Part shown: piece by piece, positions 13,001 to 24,056 of the stretch
Numbering within the stretch: position 1 is the stretch's first letter
Layout of the letters: every line of letters begins with the position of its first letter
Origin: Sphagnum compactum
Lineage: Eukaryota > Bryophyta > Sphagnopsida > Sphagnales
Assembly: GCA_965153455.1 (NCBI GenBank)
Contig: OZ234493.1
Span: 25,658,213-25,722,212, forward strand
Length of the DNA stretch: 64,000 bases
Reading direction: 5' to 3'
Position numbers and translations under genes: made by a program
The notes under the pieces: generated by a model
Databases searched by the model: none
What the model saw: only the letters and a program-made list of their open reading frames with translations
What the model was told of the DNA's origin: nothing

Positions 13001-13821
13001 TAGGACTTAAAATTTTAAAACAAAGTTGGAGCTATTCTTCTACTAGAACTCATAAGGAAAACATACTTGAAAAAGAAGATTGTCAATAATAACGAGTTGC
13101 ACCTTTAAGTTAAGTTTTACTTATGTTTATACTTGTTATGGTGTTTTTTTTTTGGAGTGAATGCAAATTGCAAAAGTTCAGTAAAAATCTATAGCACTAA
13201 ACCTTCGGAGAGCTAATAATGAACTTATTTGGAAGACTCAAAATTTGATATCGTTGGTAATCTTGGTGCATTGTATCTTTGTTAGGATTTAAAGCTTATT
13301 TATGGACAGTTGCATGCCCATTAATTTGACAAACAAACCTCCATAACCAAACATTCTCTTTGTTTGTCTTGGTGTTTTTTTTTTGTATAAATGAATCCAA
13401 CCAACCCCTAAACCAAACATTGACTTTGAAAAAACATTTGAGAATTGTTATTAAACCAATCTTAAACACACCCATAACCAAACAAACGAAAGCTCGACAT
13501 TATACTTTTCATCTTATTTGCTTTCACTTATGCGCATGAAAATGTGCTCATACTTTCCCATCATTGAACATGTGTAAATGTGAACAACCCTGTTAAAATG
13601 TAATTAATTCTATCACTTTCTCACGCCCATAACTCCACCAAAAGTAATATTATGCGAGGGTCACTCAAATTTGTTAACCATTTTTTTTTAAGACTTGGGG
13701 ACGTTCGGTGACAAGAGCGTTTTTAAACATTGACCCAAAAGCCCTAAATCGTTAACCAGGGATAGTTTACACTAGATCGACGTTCGATTATTGGGTGATG
13801 TTTGGTGAAGGGCATGTAAGG

Positions 13822-13862
13822 TTTAACCCATATAAGGTTTTTTTTACCCTATACGGGTTAAA
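13822..13862. repeat. Short inverted repeat (17-bp arms)
   Basis: Arms 13822-13838 and 13846-13862 are complementary at 15 of 17 positions, separated by a 7-base loop. The arms carry TTTAACCC and GGGTTAAA. It lies in intergenic DNA with no gene beside it. Confidence 0.6.
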
Positions 13863-14538
13863 GAGCTTGGACTTGCTTTAAAAAAAAGGTTTGAGTTCAC
13901 AACCAATGTTGGGCAAATATCATAGTACCTTGGCAAAATTCAACATTAATTAATTTTTAAAAAATGAATTTCAGGTAGTTATGTTGAAATTCCCTAGAAA
14001 ATTATAAATATTTTATTTTTTCATGGTTTTAACTTTTTTCCCATTCAATGAGTCTTGTTTATTACTTTCACAAAATAAAATAAAATAAAATAAAACGATT
14101 GTCTAATAATATGTGTATGTGAAAAAGTTAACAATTTAACTTAATGAGAGAAAATAATATTAAATTTTCTCATTAATCTAAAGGTAGACTACTCAACCTT
14201 TTTAATTTCCTGAAAATGAAATTGATGCTAGTTTCTTAACTAATTAATTTACTCAACCTCTATTTATCTATGAATTAATATCTCAACCTTTGTTTGAAAA
14301 TAATGTATAAATAATTTGAAAATGGGTGAGTTTTTTCTTAATTAATTAATTAAATATTCAATCATGGGTTGCCAGGCGTTACTACTACAGTTGTGAGATA
14401 TTGCACTCGAAACACCCGCTGGGTATCACGGTGACATATAAGCACGGTTCTCAAAACTAGTTTCTGAAGAAAATGCTCTTTTTTGCAGGTACCCATAACC
14501 GGCAGTTCTCTTAGTCTGGAGTTGATTTCATTGAAAAA

Positions 14539-14653
14539 CTAGGAACCTGCGGTTAATTTAAAAATCAAATACCCCTCCAACACACTGGTGAAATTGTTCT
14601 TTAGAGCAGTAAGAACCGGAGGTTATTTAAAATCAAATACCCCCTGACACTGG
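14539..14653. repeat. Imperfect direct duplication upstream of the helicase gene
   Basis: Two segments, about 14539-14590 and 14609-14653, share GGTTAnTTTAAAATCAAATA followed by CCCC and a CACTGGT end. Related sequence, in reverse sense, is visible near 41900-41960. Confidence 0.55.
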
Positions 14654-14660
14654 TCGCGAC

Positions 14661-14986
14661 AGCCATTTTAGTCCAGTGCGATTTAGGGTTGCACTTAGGG
14701 TTTTGCGAGGGAGAAGAGAGGATACAATTAGGGTTTTCTTCTTGAGAAGAGAGCATGCAATTAGGGTTCCGCGGAGCTAGAGAAGACGAGGAAAAAACGA
14801 AAAAGACACGCTCGCAGAGTATGCAATTTTAGTTTTGTGTCTCATGCTTGTTGCAGTTGACAGTTTGATCTCTGAGTCTGTTTCTCTACAGCTCGTCTTT
14901 GTAGAGATTTTTTTTTGTTCATCCAGCTCGAAGGAGAAAATAAGAATGTTTTTGTTCATGTAGAAGCTGAAGAAGAGAGAGCTGTA
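14661..14986 (+). promoter_or_regulatory. Helicase promoter and 5' leader with four telo-box motifs
   Basis: Four TTAGGGTT or CTTAGGGTT copies lie at about 14683, 14694, 14729 and 14761, within 90 bases and all in the same orientation, 220-300 bases before the start codon. Such motifs are known in plant promoters of translation and ribosome-assembly genes, which agrees with the gene downstream. The GAGAAGAGAG tracts between them look like a plant purine-rich leader. Confidence 0.6.
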
Positions 14987-17900
14987 ATGGAAGATGTAGT
15001 TGCGGAGCCTTCAATCTTCTCCCGGAAAAGTTTGCAGCAGCCGGTTTCTCGAACAGTTTCTAAGAAAGAGCGATCGTCTGCTGCGATTGTTGAGTCCTTT
15101 TTGTCGGAATCTGGTGAAGAAGAGAGTAATGCGTCGTTTGAAGGATTAGGAGTGGCGGAATGGTTAGTGCGCACTTGCCGAGAGCTTGGTATGAAGAAGC
15201 CGACACCCGTGCAACAAGGATGTGTTTCTCAGATACTTGCTGGAAAGGATGTGTTCGGCTTAGCACAAACGGGAAGCGGAAAGACGGCTGCATTTGCACT
15301 CCCTATCCTTCAGAAACTGGCTGAGAATCCCTATGGCGTCTTTGCGTTGGTTCTCACTCCCACACGCGAACTCGCCTTCCAAATCTCTGACCAGTTCAAG
15401 GCTTTAGGATCCGGCATGAACCTGAGGAACACGGTGGTGATCGGAGGCATGGACATGACTGCGCAGGCTAAAGCTCTCATGCAGCGACCTCATGTGGTTA
15501 TTGCAACCCCTGGACGCATGCGAGATCATCTCACCAACGATCCTGACATCGCCGCTGTTTTCGCCAGGACCAAGGTTGTCTGTTTGTCTGTCTATCTGTC
15601 TGTCAACCTCTCTGCCATTACTGTCTCTTTCTCTCTTAAACCCCATGTGCGAAGAACAAAGCTTTTGAATGTTTCTGGATCCTTGATTTAGGGTTTTCTG
15701 GATCCTCGAAAGGGACTTAGGGTTTAGCGTTCTCTCTCGCCCAACCTCTCTGCCATTTACTGTCTCTTTCTTTCTTAACCCCATATGCAAAGAACAAAGC
15801 CTTCAAATGTTTCTGAATCCTCGAATGCTTTCGAAGAATGAGGTCGCAACCTTTGAATTTGTGCCAAAGAGAGGGTCTGCCAACCATTGAGATAGACCGC
15901 AAATGACTAGGGTGTAACTATTTCTCCCATCCATAGAAGAGAAGCTGTGCAGTCAGTCAGTGGATACCTCACTTTCAAGAGAGTTGGGGTGGGAAGTCTC
16001 ATAGCTTTTGGTGTTTTGCTTTTGGTTGCAGTTTTTGGTACTTGATGAAGCTGATCGCCTTCTGGAGGTGGGTTTTGAGCAAGAGATCAGGGTGGTGCTC
16101 GAGAACCTCCCCAGCACCCGACAAACTTTGTTGTTTTCTGCAACAATGACCAACAATCTTCAAGCTCTACATCAGCTGTCAATGGAGAAGGCCTTCTTTT
16201 ATCAGGCTTATGAGGGATTCAAGACAGTGGAGGCTTTACAGCAAGAGTATTTGTTCATACCTGCAAATGTCAAGGATGTCTACCTAATGCATGTCATGTC
16301 CACTCTTGAAGATCGGGAAGTTCGTTCAGTGATAATCTTCGCTTCCAGTTGCAGGTGAAGTCTGCTGCCCTAGTTTCTGGAGATCTCTAAATTGTTTTTG
16401 GCATTTTCCATAGGCATTGCAAATCAACACTTTTTGGTATACATACTGCCAAACTTAGTTTTTGTCTCTTTTTTTCTGGGAAGTTAATATTTTACCAAAA
16501 TTGTGGATCTGATCTTGTACAAAAGAATGGTAAACATGAGTTGGAAATATGACCATTGAAATCTTTTTCTGCTACAGTCAAGAATTGTTTTTGAAGGTAT
16601 CAGAATTTAGATCAAACACAAGGATTTGCAAACTTTGAAGGGCCAAATCTACACACTTGGCTTCTGATGCAGGGCCAAGTATGATTTTCTTACAGAGTTC
16701 TTCACAGTTCTTGAACATTTCTGGACAGTGTGTAATCTGAACTTAGATCTTGACCATTGCAGGACTTGCCATTTCTTGAGTTTGATGATGGCAGAACTGG
16801 AGACTGACACAGTGGCACTGCATTCTATGAAAACACAGCAGCAAAGATTGGCCTCACTGAGTCGTTTCAAGTCAGGCCAGGTGCCTATTCTGATTGCAAC
16901 AGATGTTGCTAGTAGAGGACTTGACATCCCAACTGTGGACATGGTTGTCAACTATGACATTCCCAGGTTTGTAAACAACTACAGCCAGTTTTCTTTCTTG
17001 CCTCATCCATGACTTGAAGATCAGCATGTCAGCTTAGTCCAGGGCATAATTTACCCTCCTAAGAAGGGCTTTGCAGGTTACTTAGGTAGATACCAATTCA
17101 TTTGATGTCATGCCTCTTACAAGTATCTTTGCTTCTGCTGCTGATGGTATTGTTCCTAGGCTGTTCATGTACTGGTTTAAAACTCCATCCTCATTGTTAT
17201 GGAAGAGGGTTTTGGAGGCACAGAAATTGACTGTTTGTTTTTGTGACTGAATTTCCATTCTGTCAATTGGTCAGATTCACAAGGGATTACGTGCACCGTG
17301 TTGGTAGGACAGCAAGAGCTGGAAGAGGTGGCTGTGCCCTCAGCCTGGTGACACAGGTACAGTCCACCTTGAAATCCCCTAGCTAGCATTGGAAAACTGA
17401 AGTCTGCATTGAGTGGCATGCAAGCCAAAATCCATTTCTGAGGGAAGCTTTGGAGAGAGATAACAGAGAGAGAGGGTGTTTCTTCAAGGTCAGTGTTTGT
17501 GGGTTTATTCTCAGAGTCTTAACTCTAGATGGGTCTTGAAATACTATAGTATTTTCTTGTCCCTTATTTATTCTTGTCAGATTAATCCTTTGCCAATTGC
17601 CATTTTGTGAATTCAACTCTGAATATCAATTTTGTGTGTGAGATTAAGGATTGCATCTTGACTCTATGAATCTCCTTCTATATCAGCCACTGATGGTTTC
17701 CTTGTTGCAGTATGATGTGGATCTCATTCATGACATTGAAGAACTCATAGGCAAAAAGTTGGAGGAGTGTCAAGTGGAAGAGGATCAGGTTCTGAAGGGC
17801 ATCACAACGGTATTTTTTTCCCCAGTCTGGATCTTTTAGCATGCTAGTCTCTAGTGTTCTCTCTCCCTTTATGCTATCCTGGTCATGAGCTGTTGGCTGC

Positions 17901-18168
17901 TGGCCGTCATAGCAAGCAAAATTTTGTGAGTACAGAGTTGGCAAGAGCATCTATTTTGCACATTTTTAGCATAATCCTGTGAAACTCTGATGGTTTGTGG
18001 GTTCTTCAGATCTACAAGGCAAAAAGGGTGGCAATGATGAAGATGGCCGACAGTGGTTTTGAGGACAAGCTGAAATCTCGAAAGGAACTTAAGTTGAAAG
18101 CTCTGATGGAGAAAGGGCTTTTGAGTCCAACCAAATTGAAGGGAAGGAAGAGGAAGAAGCCTGTCTAA
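14987..18168 (+). CDS. RH36: DEAD-box ATP-dependent RNA helicase, DDX49/Dbp8 type
   Basis: This family uses ATP to remodel pre-rRNA; yeast Dbp8 is needed for 18S rRNA and 40S subunits in the nucleolus. Six exons (14987-15574, 16032-16354, 16763-16966, 17275-17356, 17711-17809, 18010-18168) give 484 residues, close to human DDX49 (483). All core motifs are present: Q motif with KPTPVQQ, motif I AQTGSGKT (about residue 93), [12 protein letters not shown], motif II DEAD (about 201), SAT (about 231), [19 protein letters not shown] (about 348) and [13 protein letters not shown] (about 380). The C-terminus is basic (KGRKRKKPV). The ATG at 14987 was chosen because the open frame upstream has no other in-frame ATG. 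Nothing suggests loss of activity. The RH36 symbol rests on length and motif pattern, not on a search. Confidence 0.95.
15604..15822. repeat. Tandem duplication in intron 1 of the helicase gene
   Basis: A segment of about 80 bases starting CAACCTCTCTGCCATT at 15604 recurs at 15742 with scattered changes, giving a 138-base step. Both copies contain AAGAACAAAG and end near TCCT. Two further telo-like motifs (TTTAGGGTTTTC and CTTAGGGTTTAG) sit between the copies. Confidence 0.7.
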
Positions 18169-19431
18169 GGTGAAATCTACACAAAGGTGACAAACCTCAA
18201 ATGTACCGTAATCAGAACATCCTGCAGTAGTTTAAGCTGCTAGGAGCTTGTTCAAAAATAGCTGTCAGTAAATAGGTGGTGGGAAGTTCCAACAAATAGT
18301 TAACCCCCATCTCAATTCTTTCTGTTGACTGGTGTCATTGTTCATTTGCAGTACAGTGAACAGATCTGTAGCTTGTTTTTGAGTTGAAAGAGTCTTGAAC
18401 CTGGACATAAGACAGCAATCACAGTGCAGTCTGTACATTTCTGTGAATGGCTTCCTGAGGCCATCCAAGTACAAGGCATCTGACGGGATCATCCATCAGG
18501 ATATTAGAAGTCTATCTTGCTTAAGAGGTACAATCCATGGTCAAAGATTTTGATAAGCTGAAAATCACTGCCCCTTGATTGGTACCCAAAGGATGTTTTG
18601 ATAAATCTAGGCATTGCAGGTGAAAGATATGAAGAGAATTAGAAGGTCCCCATCATTCCCTCTCGACTGTCTTCACCTTGTGTTCCTGCTTTAGACTTCA
18701 AAGGCTACTGGCTGTACCTTGAAACCCTGTGAATGACTGACCTGGTTGCAAGAGATTCTTGCCTCAAATATTGCAGTTTGCTGATGAATGCTTGCTGATT
18801 GACATGATCTGATGAAAATGAGTCCTTCCCTCCCTCCTCTTGCAAGCCTCCATAGGGACAAATCAACCCATTCTTGTTGGTAACTCTTCCTCTTTGCTAC
18901 CACCTATTTCCCTGTGCAGGAAATTTGCTGATTTATGGATCATCAGCTACAAGTTCACAATAGACAGAAATATGGAAACAGCAATTAACTCTGCCATTGC
19001 AAACATAGAAACATACATGCATTGATTATCTCTGTTACTCCAGGCAATAGCATAAACAATTGCACAATCATGAACTGTGCATGCACATGCACACACAACG
19101 TTGCAAGGTGTATTCACAAATGGTCTTCATGTGGCTTGTGAAGGTTCTTCAAATTTGTTGATGCAGACACTTGCGTCAGGCAGGCTGTTGTCCAGACATG
19201 GTGTCAGTCATTCTCCTTCAAGCTCTTCAGAAAGCCAATCTTCAGGATTCTGTCTGAGTCCTTGATTTTTATGAAGACATTGCAGACAACAATCTCAAGA
19301 TGATGTTATTGAATCCTGTTCCTTTCTTGTCTGCAACAAAGTTCAACATGGAAAGCAACAATAGTGAATGGGAGGGGGGTGCGGGTGGGGGGCGGGGGAG
19401 CAGAAGCCTGTTAAACACTGAATCCAGGGAA
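18169..19431. other. Convergent 3' regions
   Basis: This lies between the plus-strand helicase stop and the minus-strand orphan gene stop. It probably holds both 3' UTRs. No further coding region or RNA gene was recognised. A GC-rich purine tract is at about 19370-19400. Confidence 0.5.
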
Positions 19432-20199
19432 TTACGATTCCTCGTCTTCTTCCCAGCTTTCTTGACTCATGATATCAGGCTCTGAAAGCTCGATCTCTGA
19501 CCAGCTGTCTTCACTGCGAGCGCGATTCTTGTGTTGTTGAGAGCTGGCAACGATCATCTCGTCCTTGAAGAAGCTCCCAAACTGAAGCTCGTTGTTGTCG
19601 CAGGCAGCTTTGTAGCAGTCAGGAATCTCAGCCTGGTTGTAGCCGGAGGCATCAACTTCCTCCTCCCGCCGTGCTTCTTCATGATTCTCAGTCAAAAGAC
19701 ATGCTGCTGCCTCAGGCTTCCGTTTCCTGTTTCGCATGTTCTGCAAGGCCGTGTCAATCATGATCGCCATGGCAGAAACCTTATCTTTCTCCTCCTCCTC
19801 CCGTTCCTGCTGCAGCTTTCCAGCATCCTCATCGTTCTCACAAGGATCGCAAACCTCACCGCTGGACTGATCGGTATCAGAATCCCAAAGAGTTTGTGAA
19901 GCCGGAGAAGGTTTACGAGCTGTACGAGAATGAGGAGCAATGAAGGACGATCTCGACGACGAGCAGACACGCCAATCTTCCAAAAGATGATTGAAAGTAA
20001 CGTCGTAAGCAGATCTCTTACGCCTACCTTTTACTTTGCTCTGGGATTTGCTCACGGGAATCAATGTATGGTTCTTCTTCTTGTGTGAGGAGGAGGAGGA
20101 GGAGGAACAACAACATCTCACCTCTCCAGTTACTCCTCGACCGCCAATCTTTCTGGATTTATTGCTTGGTTTTCCTGATAGCCGACCTTCTCGCCTCAT
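19432..20199 (-). CDS. Hypothetical intronless protein, basic N-terminus and acidic C-terminus
   Basis: The frame encodes 255 residues from the ATG at 20199; it stays open upstream but only from a GTG. I do not recognise the family. The N-terminal third is Arg/Lys/Ser-rich, with a serine run and KVKGRRKRSAYDVTFNHLLE, which could hold a nuclear-localisation signal. The middle has an EREEEEKDK stretch followed by AMAIMIDTALQNMRNRKRKP, perhaps a short helix. The last 25 residues are acidic (SWSEIELSEPDIMSQESWEE). Codon-like composition and a GA/CT-rich leader at 20351-20381 support a real gene. A nuclear role is inference only. Confidence 0.6.
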   Translation of the reverse strand: MRREGRLSGKPSNKSRKIGGRGVTGEVRCCCSSSSSSSHKKKNHTLIPVSKSQSKVKGRRKRSAYDVTFNHLLEDWRVCSSSRSSFIAPHSRTARKPSPASQTLWDSDTDQSSGEVCDPCENDEDAGKLQQEREEEEKDKVSAMAIMIDTALQNMRNRKRKPEAAACLLTENHEEARREEEVDASGYNQAEIPDCYKAACDNNELQFGSFFKDEMIVASSQQHKNRARSEDSWSEIELSEPDIMSQESWEEDEES

Positions 20200-20349
20200 T
20201 CTTATGTTGCCTCCCTCTTCTTGCTTGCTTGTCTGAGAGAGCGAGCGAGCGTCTGTGTGCGCTCCTCCTCTCCGTCCTCCTCCTACTCTTGTCGTCGACA
20301 CTCGACACTCCTGCTCTCTCTTCACAGTGTGGTCTCTGGATGCATCCCC

Positions 20350-20350
<1 letters not shown>

Positions 20351-20381
<31 letters not shown>
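20351..20381. repeat. GA/CT microsatellite
   Basis: About 30 bases of nearly pure GA dinucleotide lie upstream of the orphan gene on the minus strand, where they read as a CT-rich leader. Such tracts are common in plant 5' UTRs. Confidence 0.85.
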
Positions 20382-20749
20382 CTCTTCCAGTATGAAAGCA
20401 GAATTTTCTGACACCAAATGAAGGGACGTTGTGAAGGGTCGTGCCTTATGATAAACGAAGCGTTATAGGATTAGGTCTAGGAGAAGGTTCCGTATAGGGT
20501 AAGGCCCTACTATCAGGGAATTACTCTGTGAGCACTAAGGGCGGAGCCTCCTGAGGTATAAAATACACACTAAGGCCCACTTTAGACGAGGGTCCAGAGT
20601 CCAATTTCCTAGGAACCAATTTGGATTGATTTGAAGCAAATTGAAACCTTGAGTTGGACTGCACCTTGGTCCCTAGCCTGATTCTTGGTTCTCCAAATCA
20701 GGAGGCTCTCCTTTTAGCACTGTTTTTGGGTCGGAACCAATTGATTTTC

Positions 20750-20907
20750 CCTCCAAAACAGGTGCCATGTAGGTTGTTTAGCCTCAATTTCCCACTTTTT
20801 TCCCTCCAAAACAGGTGCCATGTACGTTGTTTAGCCTCAATTTGCCACTTTTTTCCCTCCAAAACAGGTGTCATGTAGGTTGTTTAGCCTCAATTTGCCA
20901 CTTTTTG
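20750..20907. repeat. Three-copy 52/53-bp tandem repeat
   Basis: Units starting CCCTCCAAAACAGGTG begin at 20750, 20803 and 20855. Each continues with CATGTAnGTTGTTTAGCCTC and ends in CACTTTTT. The copies differ at only a few positions, so the expansion is recent compared with other repeats here. Confidence 0.9.
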
Positions 20908-21519
20908 GTCTTGGACCCGCAACTAAAAGCCTTGGGGACCAGTTTAAAGCTTTTGACCAATAAGATTGCTTGAATTCATTGGTCCCTCGACCTTGGACCC
21001 TTGTCCAAAGTTGCCCTAAGAATTCTCTCTGAGGTTGTTATGAATATAGGACCTTTCAAAATTTGAGGTGCTCCCCTGGGCCTATTGGCCTTGGGACGGG
21101 ACCTCAAATCTGGAAGGCCCTATATCTGGAACCTTCCCCTATGTTAAAGTACAGCAGATTTTCTTTTAATAAAATAAATAAATAAATAAAAGATGGACAT
21201 GCTGGCTAGCAGGTAACTTCCACTAGTTTACCCTGAGAGGCTGGCACCTAAGCTGGTAATCTTAGGACCTGTGAGGGTGCCCAAGATTATGTATAGGGTA
21301 AGGACCTATTGTGAACCCTAGGTCATAAGGGCCCCGATAAGGCAGAAGCTGATTGGCCTGCATTTCAGGAATGCCCTCACCACTGGGCCTTACCTGAAAT
21401 AAAGGCCCGTCTTGATCAAATTTTTGGGACCCTCATGGAACAAATTGTTGTTTTGGTTTGAACTTGCCATTATGGGCAAGGGGCATTCCACGAGAAGTTT
21501 GCTTGCAAAGCCCAACATC

Positions 21520-21710
21520 ATGAAGCTTTTGTGGGTTCTTTGATCCCACAACCAGTACTTGTCTATATACCAGGGTTCTGGCATGAAGCTTTGACAGGTT
21601 CTTTGATACCGGGACCAGTAACCCATCTATATATTAGCGTTCAAGCATGAAGCTTTGGTGGGTTCTTTGATACTACCAGAACAAGTACCAGTCTATATAC
21701 ACAGGGTTGC
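21520..21710. repeat. Three-copy 63/64-bp tandem repeat
   Basis: Units starting ATGAAGCTTT begin at 21520, 21583 and 21647. Each contains GGTTCTTTGAT, then CCAGTA, and ends near CTATATA. Copies are moderately diverged. Confidence 0.85.
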
Positions 21711-22139
21711 AGCCTTTTACCTTCCCAACTCACGCTTCATCATGTTGGGTTGTTCTTCCAAATTTGAGGCAAACCATGTTAGCTAGATTTATCTTTCACT
21801 GCAAGTCAAGACCTACATCTCTGCCTACATTGCCCAGTTTTAAGGATCTGAATCCAACCTAGCACGGTGTGCTGTACAGATTACACAAGCAAATTACCAA
21901 ACATCAAGGTGTTGAAATTTGCAGGTATCAGATATATAGTTGCATAGAACTTCACATTGAGGTTCTAAATCTCCCCATTTTGCTTTAACACAAAAATGAT
22001 CCACTCATGTTCTTGCACCCACAATCAGAGTGTCATTCAAGTTCTGTAAAGCCTGAAGAATTGTTTGCATGGAATAAATCCTTCATTGAGCAAAAACTTA
22101 GTTAGTGACCATTGTTTGCAAGGGAATTCAATCCTTCAT

Positions 22140-24056
22140 TCAGGAAGACTTAGTAGTGGCCACATACCCTCCTGTGCATTTTCTGTCACCATGGATGTCT
22201 TGGTTTTCATTACAATCTGAATCACTTGATTGGGGTGTTGTAACATCAGTTTCAGTGGTTTCAGAATCCGAGAATGGCAGCTCTGGGAGTGGACAGTTGT
22301 TGCCTGCCACTGAATTTCCAATTCTGCTCACCTGGAAAACATGAACCAATAGTACCAGATTTGGCAGATCAACAAGCTCAAACACACATACGTCCCCTTC
22401 TTGTAAATCATGTGCACATGCGAAGCTTTTCCAGCCTTGTCCAAGACCAAGATGCCCTCGACTATTCGTCCGCCATTTCACTGGCCATCTCCTGCTCCTT
22501 GTCAAATCCATCAGCACACCTTCTGTCCTCTTCAACAACGCATGCATCTTTGAAAATCCCTCTGGTAAATGCTAATCAAGACAAATGAAAACAACACAGT
22601 ACCCCCTTGTTATTTATCATCATATGGAGCAAGCTATTCATTGACAGGAGCAAGAAAAACAAAACAGTTGGACAAACGTCAGGATGTGAAGTGCGAAATG
22701 ACACTACAAGAATTAAAACCACACTATGAGAATTGGGATTGCATTATGAGAATCGAAATCACACTACAAGAATTGACATTGCAGTTTTATGGATTCACCA
22801 TTGTCAACTTGAGGTGCAAGCTTTGTTGAGTATTGCCAGAAGCTGGCAAGACTCATGTCCAGTTTTTTTGTGAACATTTGCATCATTGAAGATCATTATC
22901 TCAACATGATCTTGAAATGAGTTTATTAGAAGCCAAAAGTCTTTTACAATGACAGCAGCAAATCCTGAGAAATGATTTTCTGGGAAGTCAATTGCAAGAG
23001 AGGTGAACTCACCACATAGAAAGGTTGAGCTACATGTGTCTTCTTCATCATGATTTTGAAGCTTGGATTGGTGGTCTTGGCAGCAGCAGGAGAAGGAGGT
23101 GAGCTAGGAGGAAGCTTTCCTGTTGGAGAACATAGTTGCTGCCGCTGCCGTCGCCGTGGAGATGCTGGTTTTGGTATGCATCCAAGAGATTCTTGTGTTT
23201 TGATGCTGCCAAGATCATTCACTACATGATGCTCAGACTTCACCTGCTGCTCTCGAGGTATTTCCAGCTTCGGGGTTGCTGAGGAGCATTGCTGCTTGTT
23301 CACCAGCATCACCACTGCATCTGCAGCTTTCTTCTCCACTTTCTCATACCTTTTTGAGATTGTGCACTTGAGTCTTCCAACAACAGATCTGTTTGCTGGA
23401 GCAGTCAGAGCATTCCTCCTGGAACAGATTGTGCAAACAATGGTGGTTCCTTTCTTGCTGCATCCATTCTTATCAAATCCTTGCACAGCAAACTGTGAGT
23501 GACCAACCAGAGTAAACACGAGCTGATCACCTTTGACCAAGCAATGATAAGCTGCAAATGGCCTCCATCCCTCCATAAAACCCTTGAAGTCAAAAGCACC
23601 TCCAATTCCCACTGGCCATCTCTGCCCATTTGCTCCTTCCAGCATTGCACGATCTTTGAAACTGTGACCATGGTGTTTCACAAATGCACAAGGAATGCGC
23701 TGCAACCCCCCCAAAAAAATCCAAAACAAACAAAGAATGACCACCACCCAGTGCCCACAGTGTGTGCCTAAACCCTAAACCCCACATCTTTCCTGGGTTA
23801 CGAGAGAGCCATGATGATGAGCTTTGCAGCAATGTGCAAACAATCCCACAGACATCGAACAATTGGAGAGAGTTACCATCCAGCAATCAGGATCCAGAGG
23901 AAGATTGCTATCCACCATGGTCTTGATGAAGCACGCACCTTGCGTCGCTTCGTCTGGCTCCCTTCTGTGATTCCTCTGCCTTTTGGAAAACTGCTGCTGC
24001 CCATCATCGTGCTCGCACAAACCGGATCCTGCTAATACAGCATTGTTTCCGTCCAT
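22140..24056 (-). CDS. Double-B3-domain DNA-binding protein (REM-like)
   Basis: B3 is a plant-specific DNA-binding fold; REM-type proteins often carry several copies. Three exons (24056-23877, 23699-23013, 22571-22140) encode about 432 residues. The first B3 domain starts at about residue 43 (FIKTMVDSNLPLDP), then RIPCAFVKHHG, DRAMLEGANGQRWPV, GGAFDFKGFMEGWRPFA, HCLVKGDQLVFTLVG. A basic, proline-rich linker with PKPASPRRRQRQQ follows. The second B3 domain starts near VAQPFYV and continues HLPEGFSKMHALLKRTEGVL, RRWPVKW, GLGQGWKSFACAHDLQEGD, VCVFELVD. The tail is acidic. The start is the first ATG after an upstream GTG-only extension. Both introns are phase 0 and fall just before the same conserved B3 strand. 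The acceptor at 22572/22571 was chosen because it restores HLPEGFSK. Confidence 0.88.
22706..22790. repeat. About 20-bp tandem repeat inside intron 2 of the B3 gene
   Basis: Four loose copies of a CACTACAAGAATT / CACTATGAGAATT motif follow each other at about 20-base steps within the intron 22572-23012. Confidence 0.6.

Larger units (their letters stand above)
7211..14660. other. AT-rich intergenic desert
   Basis: About 7.4 kb without a supportable gene. Open frames are short, start mostly at non-ATG codons and resemble no protein. It holds two blocks of tandem repeats (8883-9129 and 9510-10010), an inverted repeat at 13822-13862 and a duplicated segment at 14539-14653, listed separately. 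The remainder shows no structure I can name and may be eroded transposon sequence. Confidence 0.6.
20382..22139. other. Intergenic spacer with duplicated low-copy sequence
   Basis: No gene is supported. Apart from the two three-copy tandem repeats listed separately, the phrase GTATAGGGTAAGG followed by CCT occurs near 20493 and again, with one change, near 21292. An AAATAAATAAAT microsatellite is at about 21167-21190. Confidence 0.5.

Noticed and set aside
22140-22559. Exon 3 of the B3 gene starting at 22559
   Set aside because: That acceptor also keeps the frame but removes the conserved HLPE segment; the acceptor ending at 22572 restores it.
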